Assembly (NCBI GenBank): GCA_029747015.1
Contig: JAKOGI010002714.1
Location: forward strand, 1-64,000
Direction: 5' to 3'
DNA: 64,000 bases
Source of the DNA: Carnegiea gigantea
Taxonomy: Eukaryota > Streptophyta > Magnoliopsida > Caryophyllales > Cactaceae
Of this stretch, positions 34,850-48,225 are shown piece by piece. The position numbers and the translations under genes are program-made. The notes below the pieces were generated by a model. That model was not told the origin of the DNA, did no database searches, and saw nothing but the letters and a program-made list of their open reading frames with translations. Position 1 is the stretch's first letter; each line of letters begins with the position of its first letter.

Positions 34850-37030
34850 TATGATAATTTCCTAAAAGAACTGGATCCATGTTTGGATAAGCACACGCTG
34901 TACTAGACATACCAAATGCAATGTAAACAAGATGAATCTGGTACTGCAAGTCTTTTATTGTATTTTCCATGTTTTTAACTTGATTATCTTAGAAGCTAAT
35001 TTTAGCGTCTAGCGCAGGACTTGAGCAACCAGACATACCAAATGCAATGTAAACAAGATGAATCTAGTACTGCAAGTCTTTTATTGTGTTTTCCATGTTT
35101 TTAACTTGATTATTTTAGAAGCTAATTTTAGCGTCTAGCGCAGGACTCGAGCATCTTTTCCTCATTCTTCTTAAATCATCGTTGAGTTTTGTTATTTGAG
35201 ACTTCATGACTCCAACACCATGATTAAGTAGCCTTCATGAGGTTTCACCTTCCATAAGCTCCTTCCAAACTGCATTATCAATTTCAGATTCTAGGGCATC
35301 ATCGACAGGTTCAGATATACCCAATTCCATAGTTGTTTTAGCTACTAAGTCCTTTGCTTTGTCCTGCAGCATGTGCTCAACATAAACCATGCATAAAATA
35401 AAACCATTCGCTTTGTGATACCAATTGTAAATCTATAACCCTTTAAAATAACTTTTAGCTTTACCATAAACTCTTTAGATTCTTCTTGAACATATGTTCC
35501 ATTTTTTGTTTAAGGAGCCATGTCAAAGAATTCAACCTCGGTTGGCTTCCTTTTCTTCTTTAGTTGCTGCAAAAAAATAAGCATGTTAGATCACAAACCT
35601 TTATAAGAACATTCAACTAAAAATGGGAATTCTGAAGGACTTACAAATTCATCTTTCTTTTGCACATAACTTATAGAACCAGTAGTGCTGGTATGTATTT
35701 GTGTACCTCGGGCTTCTTTTCCTTTCTTTGATAATTTATGTAATCATTTATGATACAACAGACTTTGCAGAGACCGAAGGACTATGGATGGGTTAGAATC
35801 TTCCATTTCAATTCAATATTCAACAACCAAGTCCCAACACAAGTGTCATAACTCACTGATTTAACATTTTACCAAAACAAAACAAAATTTAAAGTAATTA
35901 GCAATACATCATAATACGACAAGTGGACAACATGCAACAACCCCCCCAAAATAATTAAAGCCCTAAAATTTTGCCACTATCTGCATGTCAACTCGAGTCA
36001 AAAAAAAAAAGAAGGAAACAAGTGTTTTTGGTTGTTACGGTTAAGAATAACGGTCTATAACATTGTTGTGGCCTCCTTTTACTCAGCATGTTAGAGAGGT
36101 TTAAGCTATTGGTTGAAGATAAAGCATAGCGTAGGTAATACTGCCATGTTTCGTATATCAAATTAATGCAAAAAAAACAAATTAAGTAAACACCATGCAA
36201 TATGGATATTAAATACTCGTAAGATGAAGGCATCTATAGCTTATCCGAAGCTCTGTTATAAGCTTAGCACCACAATACTTCTTTACTTCGAAAAAATTTT
36301 CTAAATTAGGAGGGACAAGAGTAAATTGCCCTATAAGCAAAGTCATAAACCTTATGTAAAAGCCTCCAGCGGGTTTGATTGGCTGAAATAGATCATCTAC
36401 GTGAACTGGAATTCTTTCACCATCACCCAAGAGCCTATACACTTATTCATCGACATCTTCTGGATTCTAACCACTTTTCCTTAATCATCTGTATTTCTTT
36501 AAAACAAGAAAAGCGACTAACAATGACATATTAGAAATAATAAATAAAATTCTACATGAACTATCATTTAAGCAACGTAAGACAGATTAGAGAACTGCCA
36601 ATTATCTCAACTACCGTCAACAATTTTGATTCATGCTCATTGACTTCATCTTCTGATGATTCAGATTGAATAGTTGTACGCTGGTACAGGATCTTTTTAG
36701 GAGGTATAGGTTTACATAATTGGGAAAGCGATGCACCGTGATGGATGGTGGGACGAAGAACGGGCTGAATTATGGGTTGCACATAATTTGGGTGTTGTAA
36801 GACAGGAGCTCATGATTGACATTGTGACTCATTTGGCTCTGAAGAGCTTGGATGTAGGCATGCAATTGGCATCCAAGAATTACTAGGAAATGGCTGAAAT
36901 GCACTATGAGGCATTATAAAACTAACCGATGGTGGATTTGTTGGTTGTAAAGATGGCTGAGAAAGATTACCTACTGCTAAATAGTGTTGTTGGGAATGAG
37001 GTTGTATATGGCTAGCATTCTGATCACAAG
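34850..37030 (-). pseudogene. Transposase_24-like second CACTA gene, right arm
   Basis: The minus strand mirrors the left gene: a Gln/Pro-rich part (about 36600-37030), LLGDGERIPVHVDDLFQPIK and GQFTLVPPNLENFFEVKKYC (36209-36442), a KKRK..EVEFFDMAP-type exon (about 35470-35570), and the DKAKDLVAKTTMELGISEPV exon (about 35250-35375) followed by VWKELMEGETS. That last motif keeps the frame that the left arm has lost. The stop after KISF is shared by both arms. The final exon is tandemly duplicated (34915-35030 and 35031-35146). Confidence 0.75.
34915..35146 (-). repeat. 116-bp tandem duplication private to the right arm
   Basis: AGACATACCAAATGCAATGT recurs at 34915 and 35031, followed by near-identical sequence through TTTTAGCGTCTAGCGCAGGAC. 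The left arm has a single copy. Confidence 0.88.
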
Positions 37031-37374
37031 GCTACTACAGTACATGTTTATCCAAGGATTTTCTAGACCTGAACACTTTGGTACTCCTTCAATACCTTAT
37101 AGTTACAACTGAAATTGTTAGCACACATGAACAAGCATGATAATATAAATAAACCATTAACATTTTGAAATTCTATATCCTACTAAAACATGCCCATTAT
37201 CAGATCATGATATATAAAAGAGAATGAAGTAAAATAAGAAATAACATAGACTTAGATCACAAATCGAGAAAAAAGCAGCTGAAAAATCGTCCACAGTACC
37301 ATGGGCAACACTGATAAAGCCAAAAAAACATTAAAGAAGGACACATGAGAATAGTTTTACAAGTCATGAAATAT

Positions 37375-38662
37375 GAATCCTCCTCTTCTTGGATATCTAG
37401 CCAAACTTGACATGTCACTCATATTGACTCTTGGAATAATGAATGGTATGCATTCTGGATAAGATTCATCATCACCTCTATCCAAGTTGGGTTCCATGTT
37501 AAATAAATCTCTTGGTTTGGTTATAACCACATGGGACCAGCCAGCCTCTCTCTAGTCACCCCCATAAAAAAACTTGCCTTGCTTACGATGTAACTATGAA
37601 TGGATTATCCTTCCAAACTTATCCAGTATGCATTAATCTCAAGAAGTTTACCATAGAGAACCCAAATTTATCGTTCTTTAATTCCTTTGATGGTCTAATA
37701 TCCACCCAATCACATTGGAATAATACAGCCTTACATGTACTAAAATAATCCAATCCAATAATTTCTGTAACGGCTCCATAGTAGTGCCCTCCTGTAACTT
37801 TCACCACTACTCTTGAATTTTGGGTTCTCCTATACCTTTCACGTCTCTTAGTCAGGAGTCTATATCCATTTATAATGTAGCCACTGTACTTTTTAGCATA
37901 GCAACTAACACCTTCAGCAAGAGCTATTATTTTTTGCCGCAGTTACTCCTCTTCATAAATGGGACGTAGAGAAGATTATACAACATCACTATTAGTACAA
38001 TAATAAACACATTTGATTGTATAGTTTCCTCCAAAAAAAAAAAAAAACAATGGTAATCATGGATTTTAGACCTAACACCATAACCAATGTGGAGCTTTTT
38101 GATCAGTAATCTTTCCTCTACTCTTGCATCAATGGGTCCTTGTCTAAGATTTTGTTCTTAAGCTAAAAAGGAACTGTAATGGCTATCTGGTTAGATTCTT
38201 GTGTTATGTATGTGTTTGTGTGTGTAATGATTCAAATATAAGATACTCACTCACGGTAAGGTTGGATCTTTTTATGATTGAGTAGCACATAGCGATGCGC
38301 CTGAGCTAATGACTTATCATCAAGTTCAACACAATCAACTTTCCCAAGAGCACAACTACTAGGATTCAACAAATACTTCTCTTTGCTAGGAATATTTTCG
38401 TCATTCCGTTGACCACAATTAAATGGGGTTTGTAAGCCTTCAAAATATCTCGAACAAAAAGTCATACACTCTTCAGTAAGCCATACTCTATTACAACACT
38501 TTACGCAAGATCGACAGTAAGCCAGACTCTATTACAAAACTTTACACAAGGACATACAATCTCTCCTCTCACAGCTTTAACCTTAGCAAAAGAAATGAAA
38601 CATTAGGCAGTAGCCTTATAAATTTCACTCGTCAGTGGCACTTTGATCCAAGTTTCATCGAT
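37375..38662 (-). pseudogene. TNP2-type CACTA transposase remnant lacking the catalytic core (right arm)
   Basis: On the minus strand the region matches the left remnant step by step. The start codon is ATC (38662-38660) instead of ATG, followed by DETWIKVPLTSEIYK and GEIVCPCVKFCNRVWLTVDL. The join to RYFEGLQTPFN and CALGKVDCVELDDKSLAQAH is the same as in the left arm, so both lack the same catalytic core. The DUF4216-like part keeps EIIGLDYFSTCKAVLFQCDW and KNDKFGFSMVNF without the stop present on the left, but shares the stop after LMHT(G/R). The 41-bp duplication at the Cys motif is also shared. Confidence 0.85.
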
Positions 38663-41600
38663 TATGGTTAGGTCATAAGAAATTTTCAAACATCAAACCA
38701 AGACAACCCATGAAAGCAATTTCGTTCATTCACGTAATAAGTTTAAAGCAAACTAAATGTCTAAATAAATTAATAGTCCAAATATCATTTTTTTTGTTTT
38801 ATTCATCTAAACAAGGATAATTACCTCAAACAACAATAGTATAACAATTGATGCGTAGACTTAACACATTTAAAGCAACAAGAAATTACATGTATATGTC
38901 ATGCACACTGACCTCTATAATGATTATTTATTCTAAAACCACAAAGAGTTATACATAGAAGAAAAGATCCATTTTCACAAAGAGCAAGTAAATAGCAAGG
39001 ATAGAAACTTACAAAGAAAAAGTAAGCATTCTAGAATGATAGACAAGTTAAGAAATTATTATGTCAAACCACCTAGCACACAGGGGTCAAACTATGCGTA
39101 AAGCCAAAAGTAAGGGACCTAATCCAATCAATAATGAGAAAAAGAAGCTAGCAAATAAATCGGCTAACCAAACATATTAAGAAGAATCAAGAGAAAAAGA
39201 AAAATGAGAATGTAAACCTCAACAATTAGTTTATACATTCAAACCTTTGTAGAGTGGTGAAGCTTCTAAGAGTGAACTTGCCTATAAGTCAAACTTGAAC
39301 CATCTAAGTAATGCCCTTGTTTAGAGTTGTCTACGACATTAAATAATCCCTGCAATTTGGCAAATATGGATTTGTTAATGAAACACTATATACAACTAGA
39401 AGTCAAAATATCATATCCTTTGAAAAAAAAAAAATTTGGCAGACACGGAGTAAATCAAGACACCAGAAAGCAGTATATCAATATCATTTTCTAGTGATGA
39501 AAATCAGAGTTTACCCTTGTACTTGAGAAATGATGCAACCTAAACTGCTGAGTACAATACTACTAAGCACTTTTTCAGTACCTAACACCTCTTTTTGGCT
39601 TCAGTTTTCCTATTTGCATTATGCGTTTGGCAAGTTTAAAAATGTAATTGTTAAGGTCTTCAAAACAACGGAAACACTATATTTTTTTTTGAATTTAGCT
39701 ATGCATGCTCTAGCAAGAGATGTCTACATTGATGATATAATTGATGCAGTTTAGCCTATATAGGATATAGTTCATTATTAGCATTATATAAGAATAAAAG
39801 ATAAATACTTCATGAAATGGAATATTTAAAAAGATAAAAATGACAAACACAAGTAATAAATTAAAAATTCTCATATTTTGTGCAAATAGGTTTCTGAAAA
39901 TTGAAAATGATTACAATGTTCAATACCTGAATGTTTATCCCCCTAGTAAAAAGATTCAGAAACAGAGCAAATAAAAATATTAGCTGTAATCATACGCACA
40001 AAAAACCTTCCAACAATGTCAGTATCATAACCATTAGTGCCAGAAATCACAAATATAAGAGAACGCTATCCTACTAGTTGATACTAAACACAGAAGAGCA
40101 CCAGACAGTATGAGGCTTTGCCAGGAATATCGTCCTACTTAGAAATGTGGATGTAAGTGGCTAGTAGGACATTTAGTTCCTTGATAGAACAAAAATATTT
40201 CCCTAATCGAATTGCATATTAGGCCATGCAACAAAGCAAAGAAATTCAAATTTTCAATAAGATAAACTTTTACAAGAATGGAAGAAAGTAGAGAACACAT
40301 AACATGTACTGGTTACTTTCATTTAAAAATTTTATATTGCTTCATATGATCATAAGTTGAAACACACCTAAGAAATCAATCTGTGGTACGAGCACTCTAA
40401 AAATACAATAAAATGAAAAGTTTGATAAGTTACACACACACACACAGTAGAGAAAGATAAATCCTAAACTAGAAACTTCTAATTCTTATAATAATCACAA
40501 ATCATGATATATAATTCCCTTTCACATATGATGCTACAAAATTGGAATTTTTAAATGCATCCATCATCAAATGTATAATTCCCTGTCTAGTAGCTGACAT
40601 TTCAATATAAAAAGTATAAGTCAGTGGCTAGTAGCTAATATATCAATATAGAAATGAGAAAATTTTCTGTACCTCTCAATTTTGATCTTAAAACATGATA
40701 TATTGTCATTGCAGTTCATTAACTAACTCATATTTCAGTTGTCCTCAGCTCTAGCATTATAAGAACAGTCACCGATAAGGCGTGGAGTTGACAATTCACA
40801 AATAGCTTATCACTAATTGACTGTCCATATGAAATTAGAGCTGAATTCAAAGGTACCATCACAAATAACCAAGAAACACAATTTAGCATTTACTTTTGTA
40901 CACAAGTTAAGAACTTACAACAAGTTGAGCTCAGCATATAAGAATGAATTAAGATCTAAGCAACTCCCAAACCAAAACCCAATATTTTAGATTCATAAGA
41001 GCCCATCAATGGTGGAGAAATGGAGAAAAGTAAGATATAAAAAAGATATATCCAAAATTAAAAATTCAATTCCAATAATCGTAGCAAATTCGATTATAGG
41101 CCACATATATTCAACAAATTAAAGCTTATCACAAGAAATTAATTGATTAAAAATCAAACTCAAGGTGGACAACGAAACACTCCTATGACCCAAATAAATC
41201 ACAATCAAATTTATAAACATGAAAATGGAAGTTTATATAGCTATGCCCCATCTAGAATATCTTTTTTTTTAAAGAAACGTACCTATAACATATCAATAAT
41301 ATATGAACACCAATCCAAAACTTAGAAATTTAGAAGTTAGACACCCATGTTCCCAATTTTGATATACAATGCTAGTGGTCTTCATTAGCTCTCTTAAAGT
41401 CTTGAATTGCATGTTGCCATCCTATTTCATTCTTTCGTTAATTGTCAACTTAATTTACCAACAAATTTTTAAGTTACTTATGGGAACAAGCTGTATCAGG
41501 GAGATTATTTTGAAGTGATTTGCTCTTTCAGATATACTAAAGGCAAAACCCAGATAGCTGGAATCGTAGGCTGATAAAAAAAAAACAGCAAGAAGGGCAA

Positions 41601-42395
41601 GAAGGATTAGTGTTCACTTGTGTACCAAATTCGATTATACGTTCAGAATATTCAATGAATTAAAACTTAGCGGAATAAATTCATTGGTTAGAAACCCTAA
41701 CTCAAGTGGACAACGAAACACTCGTATCACTCAAATAAATCATAATCAGATTTATACACATCAAAATTGAATCCAGTTCTAAGCAATTTAGAGGGGAAAA
41801 AAAGAAGTGAGTAAAAGTAACCACACCTATTTGGGTAACAATTAGATTGGGACAACTGAATCCAGCGACCAAACACAACCACGACTTGTGAAGGTTAAGA
41901 GGATGAGAACACAGCCGTGAAATGCAAAGGTTGAGAGGTCGAGAAAGGATCTTAATCCATTGATGTGCAAGGTTAAGAGAGGTTGAGCATGGGGCAGAGC
42001 AGTGGTGAGCAACAAGAGGAGAGAGAAAAGACAGATGAATAGCATGAGGTTTCTGGTGAATTAAAGAATCTGGAAAGTTTCTCTCCCTTTTGGGTCTTAT
42101 TTTTTCTAATATTTAATTCTCTTTCTTTTTAATTACTTATGGCTATTCTTTTAATGAACCCAGACTTGGACATTTCCCCCAAAAAAGTTAGGTGCTGGCA
42201 GGAATATAAATTTTCCCCCAAAAAAATCCTGCCTCCTTCATCTTTTTGCGTAATTTACTTTTATTTTTATTTTTTATTGTTCGTGTCATGCAAAGACGTC
42301 AACATTCATCTACTCCTAAATTGAACAGAAACTTTGTTGCAGGTTATCTATGCGTCAATAATGAACCGTGTACATTTCATGTTTTGGTTGTAGTG

Positions 42396-42942
42396 AGAGG
42401 GTCCAGCGAAACTGTTAACCTAGTACATGCCTAGGGGCAGAATGGGACTATTAGCAGCGGCCTATGTGATTCCAGCCCAGTGCAAATATCAGGCTTGAGC
42501 CCAAAACAAATTCAAAGGCTTCTTAGCCTTATTGAGACACCGAAATCTAGCTATGAAAAAATTTGAGGTAATTTTGCTTGGATGTTTGACAGCGGCCTTC
42601 TTGCCACATTACCGGAGATCCATAGGTGATGCACGGGACGAAGCAAATTTCATCAATTTCGATTGCCTTATCAAATGGAACATACACTATTGCTAAGCAA
42701 GAGGGATCTATAACATTGGGACAACGAATCAAATTAAATAAAGTTCTATATGTTCCGTCCCTTAGATGCGGTCTTATTTCTATCACAAAATTATGTAAGG
42801 AGCTAAACTGTAGTGTGATATTTTTTAATGATTTTTGTATATTGCAGGACTGTCCTTGGGGGACTCTGATTGGTGTAGGTGAGTTACGAGGAGGAGTTTA
42901 CTACTTCAAAGATGGGTCATTGGAGAAGCATTAAGTTAATGC
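42396..42942 (+). pseudogene. Copia B gag C-terminus and protease
   Basis: Reading frames restart after the CACTA end with a Copia gag-protease linker (SPKQIQRLLSLIETPKSSYE-type, about 42490-42555), then WMFDSG with the catalytic triplet at 42588-42596, then CHITGDP in a shifted frame. An open frame from 42626 gives ISIALSNGTYTIAKQEGSIT, LGQRIKLNKVLYVPSLRCGL and ILQDCPWGTLIGVGELRGG, typical of Copia protease and its linker to GAG-pre-integrase. It ends at 42934. Confidence 0.85.
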
Positions 42943-43837
42943 AGTCAATATAGTCAATCTATGACACAAGTAATTGGGACATCTCTCTCATGAAGTCTTA
43001 TCCTTATTACTAAATAGTTTAAGAGTGATTAGTTCCAAAAATAAAAATGATGTGTGTGAAGCTCGTCAGAACACTCGAATTCCTTTTTCCGAAAGTTCTA
43101 ATAAAGCTGAGCGTGTTTTTAACCTTATTCATTGTGATATTTGGGGGCCTTATAGAGAAGCATCATCTTGTAGAGCCCATTAATTTCTCACAATAATGGA
43201 TCAAGCAAGTCGAGCTACTTGGCTCTATTTGATGATTGATAGGGCTCCAACCAGTCAATTTTTGAAAGATTTCATTATCATGGCCCAAAATTAGTTCGGG
43301 ACCAATGTTAAAATCGTATGAAGTAGCAATGGGCCAGAATTCACCTCCATACCCATGTAATGACTCTATCAAGAATGCAGAATTTTGTAAAAAAGTAGTT
43401 ACGCCGAGAAACCGCAACAAAATAGTAGGGTTGAGACAAAGCATAGACATGTTCTGAACGTGGCTCCAGCTCTTCTTTTTCAAGCTAGCCTACCCATGAA
43501 GTTCTGGGGTGAATGTGTGCTTATAGCCTTCCACTTGATCAATAGGACCCCTAGCACTTTATTGATCAGGAAAACCCCATATGAGATACTTCATCATCAA
43601 ACACCCTCATATGATCACATCAAAGTATTTGGCACACTATGCTTTGCACACAGCAAGAGAAGCAAGGATAAATTTGCTCCTAGAGGAAAGAGGCGTTTAT
43701 TTGTGGGTTACCCTTTTGGCCAAAAAGGACAGAAAATGTTTGATTTAGAAACATGTGAATGTTTTGTGAGCGAAGATGTTATCTTTCATAAAAATATTTT
43801 TCATTTTGCGGTGATGACACAATACAGTGACCTATAA
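42943..43837 (+). pseudogene. Copia B GAG-pre-integrase and integrase
   Basis: GHLSHEVLSLLLNSLRVISS is the GAG-pre-integrase block; the usual Cys-x2-Cys just before the core is altered to CEAR. The core follows with LIHCDIWGPYREASSC (first Asp), a MDQASRATWLYLM block, and SSNGPEFTS where the family normally has SDNG, so the second Asp position appears changed. A Glu block RVETKHRHVLNVAPALLFQA is near 43430-43475. The open frame at 43460-43837 adds MKFWGECVLIAFHLINRTPS, TPYEILHHQTPSYDHIKVFG and RRLFVGYPFGQKGQKMFDLE. Frameshifts split the core. Confidence 0.85.
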
Positions 43838-44379
43838 AATTCTTCTCAATTTTTGGATCACATTCTCACATCATTGGATGAGGAACTCCTTCAGCCTACC
43901 ATGACAGAGAGTCTAACATCAGATGCTGAATCAGGGCCCACGTAAGGGGGAGCACATCCGTCCCTTGTACGGAAGAAAAAGGGGACACAGAACTGGGCTT
44001 GCAGCAACCCAATTCTACGGCAGCACCCTGTGCCCAACCTAAAAACAAGATTGGGCCAAGCCCAAAATGGGAAAATCTTGTGTCCAGTAGCAATAGACCA
44101 GATCAGAGACACCATCCCAGTAACCCAGACCATGGTGACTCGGGCTATGCTAGCACACCAATACTGGCCCCATCAGATGTGGCCAAAGCCATAAGCAGGC
44201 CCACTAGGACCAGTAAATGGCCCGTGTGCTATACTGATTATTTATGTTACAGTGCTCAACCTAATGACCCTCACAATCCGGTGCTCTCCTCTCTCGACAA
44301 CTCACACCACAAAGGAGCCTCAGGTACACGCTATCCTATAGTAAGTTATGTCACCACTAACAGTTTTTCTGCATCCCAT

Positions 44380-44640
44380 CAGCATTTCTTGGCTGCTATA
44401 ACAAGGGTCGTTGAGCCCAAATCATTTCAAGATGCAGTGCGAGATCCTAAGTGGTGTATAGCCATGGCATTGTACTGGTAAGTAATAATATTGCCGCTTC
44501 TACAACCTTTAAAGCCTATCTACATAACTGTTTCAGCATCAAGGACCTGGGACCCCTAAAATACTTTCTTGGTATTGAGATAGCGCGTAGACCCGAAGGG
44601 ATGTTTTATGTCAGCATAAATATAGTCTTAAGATAAACAA
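44380..44640 (+). pseudogene. Copia B RT with the catalytic centre deleted
   Basis: FLAAITRVVEPKSFQDAVRD and a WCIAMAL block (the start of Copia RT) run directly into NNIAASTTFKAYLHNCFSIK, a DLGPLKYFLGIEIARRPEGM block (the end of RT). The join is near 44470-44480. Roughly 200 codons, including the YVDD site, are missing. Confidence 0.85.
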
Positions 44641-44819
44641 TGACTATGGACTTCTACGGCAAAGACAGCTGATTTTCCCATTGTTGAGAACCACAAGCTT
44701 GTGTTAGCACTTAGCAAACAGCTGAATGATGATGTGAGTATCAACGCTTAGTTGGACAACTTATTTAGCTCACTATAACTAGGCCTAATTTAACTTATGT
44801 CGTCCACGTCTTATCACAA

Positions 44820-45340
44820 TTTATGCAATCACCCAAAGCATACCACATGAAAGTAGCCCTCCATGTCATGCGTTACCTAAAAGGAACTACAGGTGAAGGC
44901 GTATTTCTCCACTCTGATAGCGATCTACAGTTATATGGCTATTGTGACTCAGACTGGGCAACATCTCCCCTTTCCAATTTTGTCACGCTTAGACATTCAC
45001 CTGTGTCATGGCGAATAAAGAAACAAGCAACGGTGTCCCAGTCATCAGCCGAAGCTGAGTACAGACCGATGGCCATTGTAAGCAGTGAACTAGCTTGGGT
45101 TCAGACGTTCCTTGCATCCTTAGGCATTTTTCATATTGAGAAAAACCCAGTCTTCTATAAAAGAAGCAAACACATTAAACTGGACTGTCATTTCATTCGG
45201 GAGAAGCTTGTAGCAGGTCTCATCTCGTTTGCTCTTGTTCGTTCTCAGCACTGACCTACAGACACCCTTACCAAGGCACTTGGCAAAGGTCAATTCCAAT
45301 ATCTAAAGGGCAAGTTGGGATGGCCAACTCGCATGCTCCA
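44820..45340 (+). pseudogene. Copia B RNase H
   Basis: The frame shows ALHVMRYLKGTTGEGVFLHS, DSDLQLYGYCDSDWATSPLS (catalytic Asp region), PVSWRIKKQATVSQSSAEAE and YRPMAIVSSELAWVQTFLAS. The segment usually encoding YCDNQAALHIA is missing between ASLGIFHI and NPVFYKRSKHI. The C-terminal LTKALGKGQFQYLKGKLG follows a stop at 45252. The order and ending match Copia pol. Confidence 0.88.
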
Positions 45341-45344
45341 ATTT

Positions 45345-45629
45345 AAGCGGGAGTGTTAAGGAATCATCAACTATATTTTAGATACCTTCCCTAGATATTA
45401 TTCTTCCCTAGATATTTTTCTAAATAATATTTCCTATGTTTGTAATTGAGTTGGACTCTTTCTATTACATGCACATCAAGTAGGACATGGTAGGCAGACG
45501 AGGAGCTAGCTTGTACTATAAAAACTTGGCCATTTGCATTCGAAACATGATCAACGCAGAGAATAATATATTTTGCTCATCTCATGATTGATCAAATTCT
45601 TGAGATCACATGATTAAATATATTTTACA
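45345..45629 (+). repeat. Copia B polypurine tract and 3' LTR
   Basis: AAGCGGGAG (45345-45353) is the polypurine tract. The LTR begins TGTTAAGGAATCATC at 45354 and has a TATAAAAA box at 45517-45524. I place its end at TTTTACA (45629), giving 276 bp, which is inferred because no second copy is available. Confidence 0.7.
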
Positions 45630-47155
45630 AAAGGTACATTAATAACGACCTAAAAAGGTTACGGGTGTAAAAAACATCTACCAAAATTTTGAGGGAGCTA
45701 AATGATAATACTTGAATATTGTTAATATCTTACAAGGGATTGATGTTACTAATCTTTGTCCTAATCTTTAATGGGCGCACCAAACAGATCAAAATAGATT
45801 ATCATTCTACCAGGGATAAAGTGCTTGAGGGATTGATCTAGCTCTCATACCTTCTGACACAGTCATAGCATGCCAATGTCTTAACTTGGATTTTGGCTAC
45901 TCATAAACAATGGGGTGTTTACAAGCTTGTTTTGTGCCTAATCCTAGCTTCGACTAAGGGGGTTAACATAGCCCCATCAGTTCAAGTTGTTAAGCGAGTA
46001 ATTCTCACAATGTAATTTCTCTTCTTAGGATTTTATTATAAGGTTGTACATTGTATGTGGGCGATATGTTCCTTGTATATGGTTGTGCATTGTTCCGAAA
46101 TAATTATTCAGTGATATATGCATTCAAAGACAAAGAATAAACACAATTTTTTACTCTTTGTGCCGCCTTCCTTTTTTTGGCAAGAAAAGGCGTATATTTT
46201 CATTAAATTAATAGTCACACAACATCTATAAGATATATTCAATCTAAACAAATAGAAATTCTAATGTGAATACAATTTAACAATCTATTCCAATTTAACA
46301 AATTTCATATTAGAAAAATAAATCCATGCACTCGAGTTGTTACATAGGGATTAATTACCCTAGAGAAAATAAGTTCCCTTGAACATGGTGAAGGCATAGA
46401 AGTCAAGCTAGGACCCTTGCTAACTCCTAGGATGTGTTTCAGCTAAATGAAAAAAAATAATCAAACAATTGCGAAATTGTATAAATTAGTCAAATAATAG
46501 GTAGTAGAAATATTTCACTTTCAAGTAGGTACTACTCTTTAGATTGTCACATTAGATTGGTGCATCTATTTGATAACAATGAAAATTACTTAACATCTTA
46601 CGTGCTCTCTTTGGTCAAAAGTATCTGTATTGTCCCCAATAGATGTGCTTTTGATCATCCACCTACACACAAATTACAACATGAGATGAAACTTGAATGG
46701 TGAAAAGTTACCTACAAAAGGTATTTACATTAGATCATAATGTTATGTTCATGCGTACAAAATAAGGACATAGTTGATTCACAAAATTGTAGAGTACTGG
46801 CATGCCAATATTCTCATTTACACTTTATCACCCAATATTGTGGAATTTTCTATCCCGTTTGTCACACTAATATGTCCTTACCAATTTGAGTTGTACAGGA
46901 CTTGTTAGCTCCTTGACCAGAATTCAGCTAAATAAAACTAGTTGTCAGATAATGATATGATTATGTAATGCGAATTAGATAATAACAACATAAATGTAAC
47001 TATCATATTTACCCAATTAGCACAACATGAAGATAAACACAGAAAATTAAAAAGCGGGTGGTTGTTTTGTTGTACCGGCACCCGTATGTTCTCTTTACAT
47101 CCAGCACATTATCTTTGTTGGCTCACCTGCAAGCACCTAAAACCATGTACAATAG
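45630..47155. other. Unassigned AT-rich stretch
   Basis: No coding homology recognised in either strand. It may include the 3' part of the minus-strand CACTA element whose TNP2 lies at 48226-50163, but I found no CACTA terminus here. Confidence 0.5.
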
Positions 47156-48190
<1,035 letters not shown>

Positions 48191-48225
48191 TAGCGAAACA
48201 CAGGGCTTTGGCTCGGAAGGGTACA

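Larger units (their letters stand above)
24476..42395. mobile_element. Palindromic CACTA (En/Spm) element: two inverted 8.9 kb arms
   Basis: The element begins CACTACAACAAAAGCATGAA and ends in its inverted form (TAGTG at 42391-42395). From both ends inward the two strands match for about 8.9 kb: arms 24476-33373 and 33478-42395 around a 104-bp non-repeated spacer. Both arms carry the same TNP2 remnant and the same Transposase_24-like gene, converging on the spacer. A normal CACTA element has short terminal inverted repeats and two different ends; here both ends are the gene-start end. Arms look roughly 85-90% alike in the stretches I compared, with arm-specific indels. The 3-bp flanks AAT (24473-24475) and AGA (42396-42398) do not match. 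Confidence 0.88.
33478..42395 (-). repeat. Right arm of the CACTA palindrome
   Basis: Inverted counterpart of 24476-33373 and about 20 bases longer. It has the same order of terminus, leader, intron-like DNA, TNP2 remnant and Transposase_24-like gene, read on the minus strand. It carries a private 116-bp tandem duplication at about 34915-35146. Confidence 0.88.
42396..45629 (+). mobile_element. 'Copia B': truncated and internally deleted Ty1/Copia element
   Basis: Starting at the first base after the CACTA terminus, the plus strand carries the C-terminal part of gag, protease, integrase, RT and RNase H remnants, a purine tract and a 3' LTR. There is no 5' LTR, because the left part ends exactly at the CACTA border. 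Protease and integrase sequences differ in type from Copia A on the other side (for example CHITGDP against HICLAY), so these are two different elements. Confidence 0.8.

Noticed and set aside
24476..42395. Palindrome as an assembly artefact
   Set aside because: The arms differ by many substitutions, arm-specific stops, a lost start codon and a private tandem duplication, which a duplicated assembly path would not produce.
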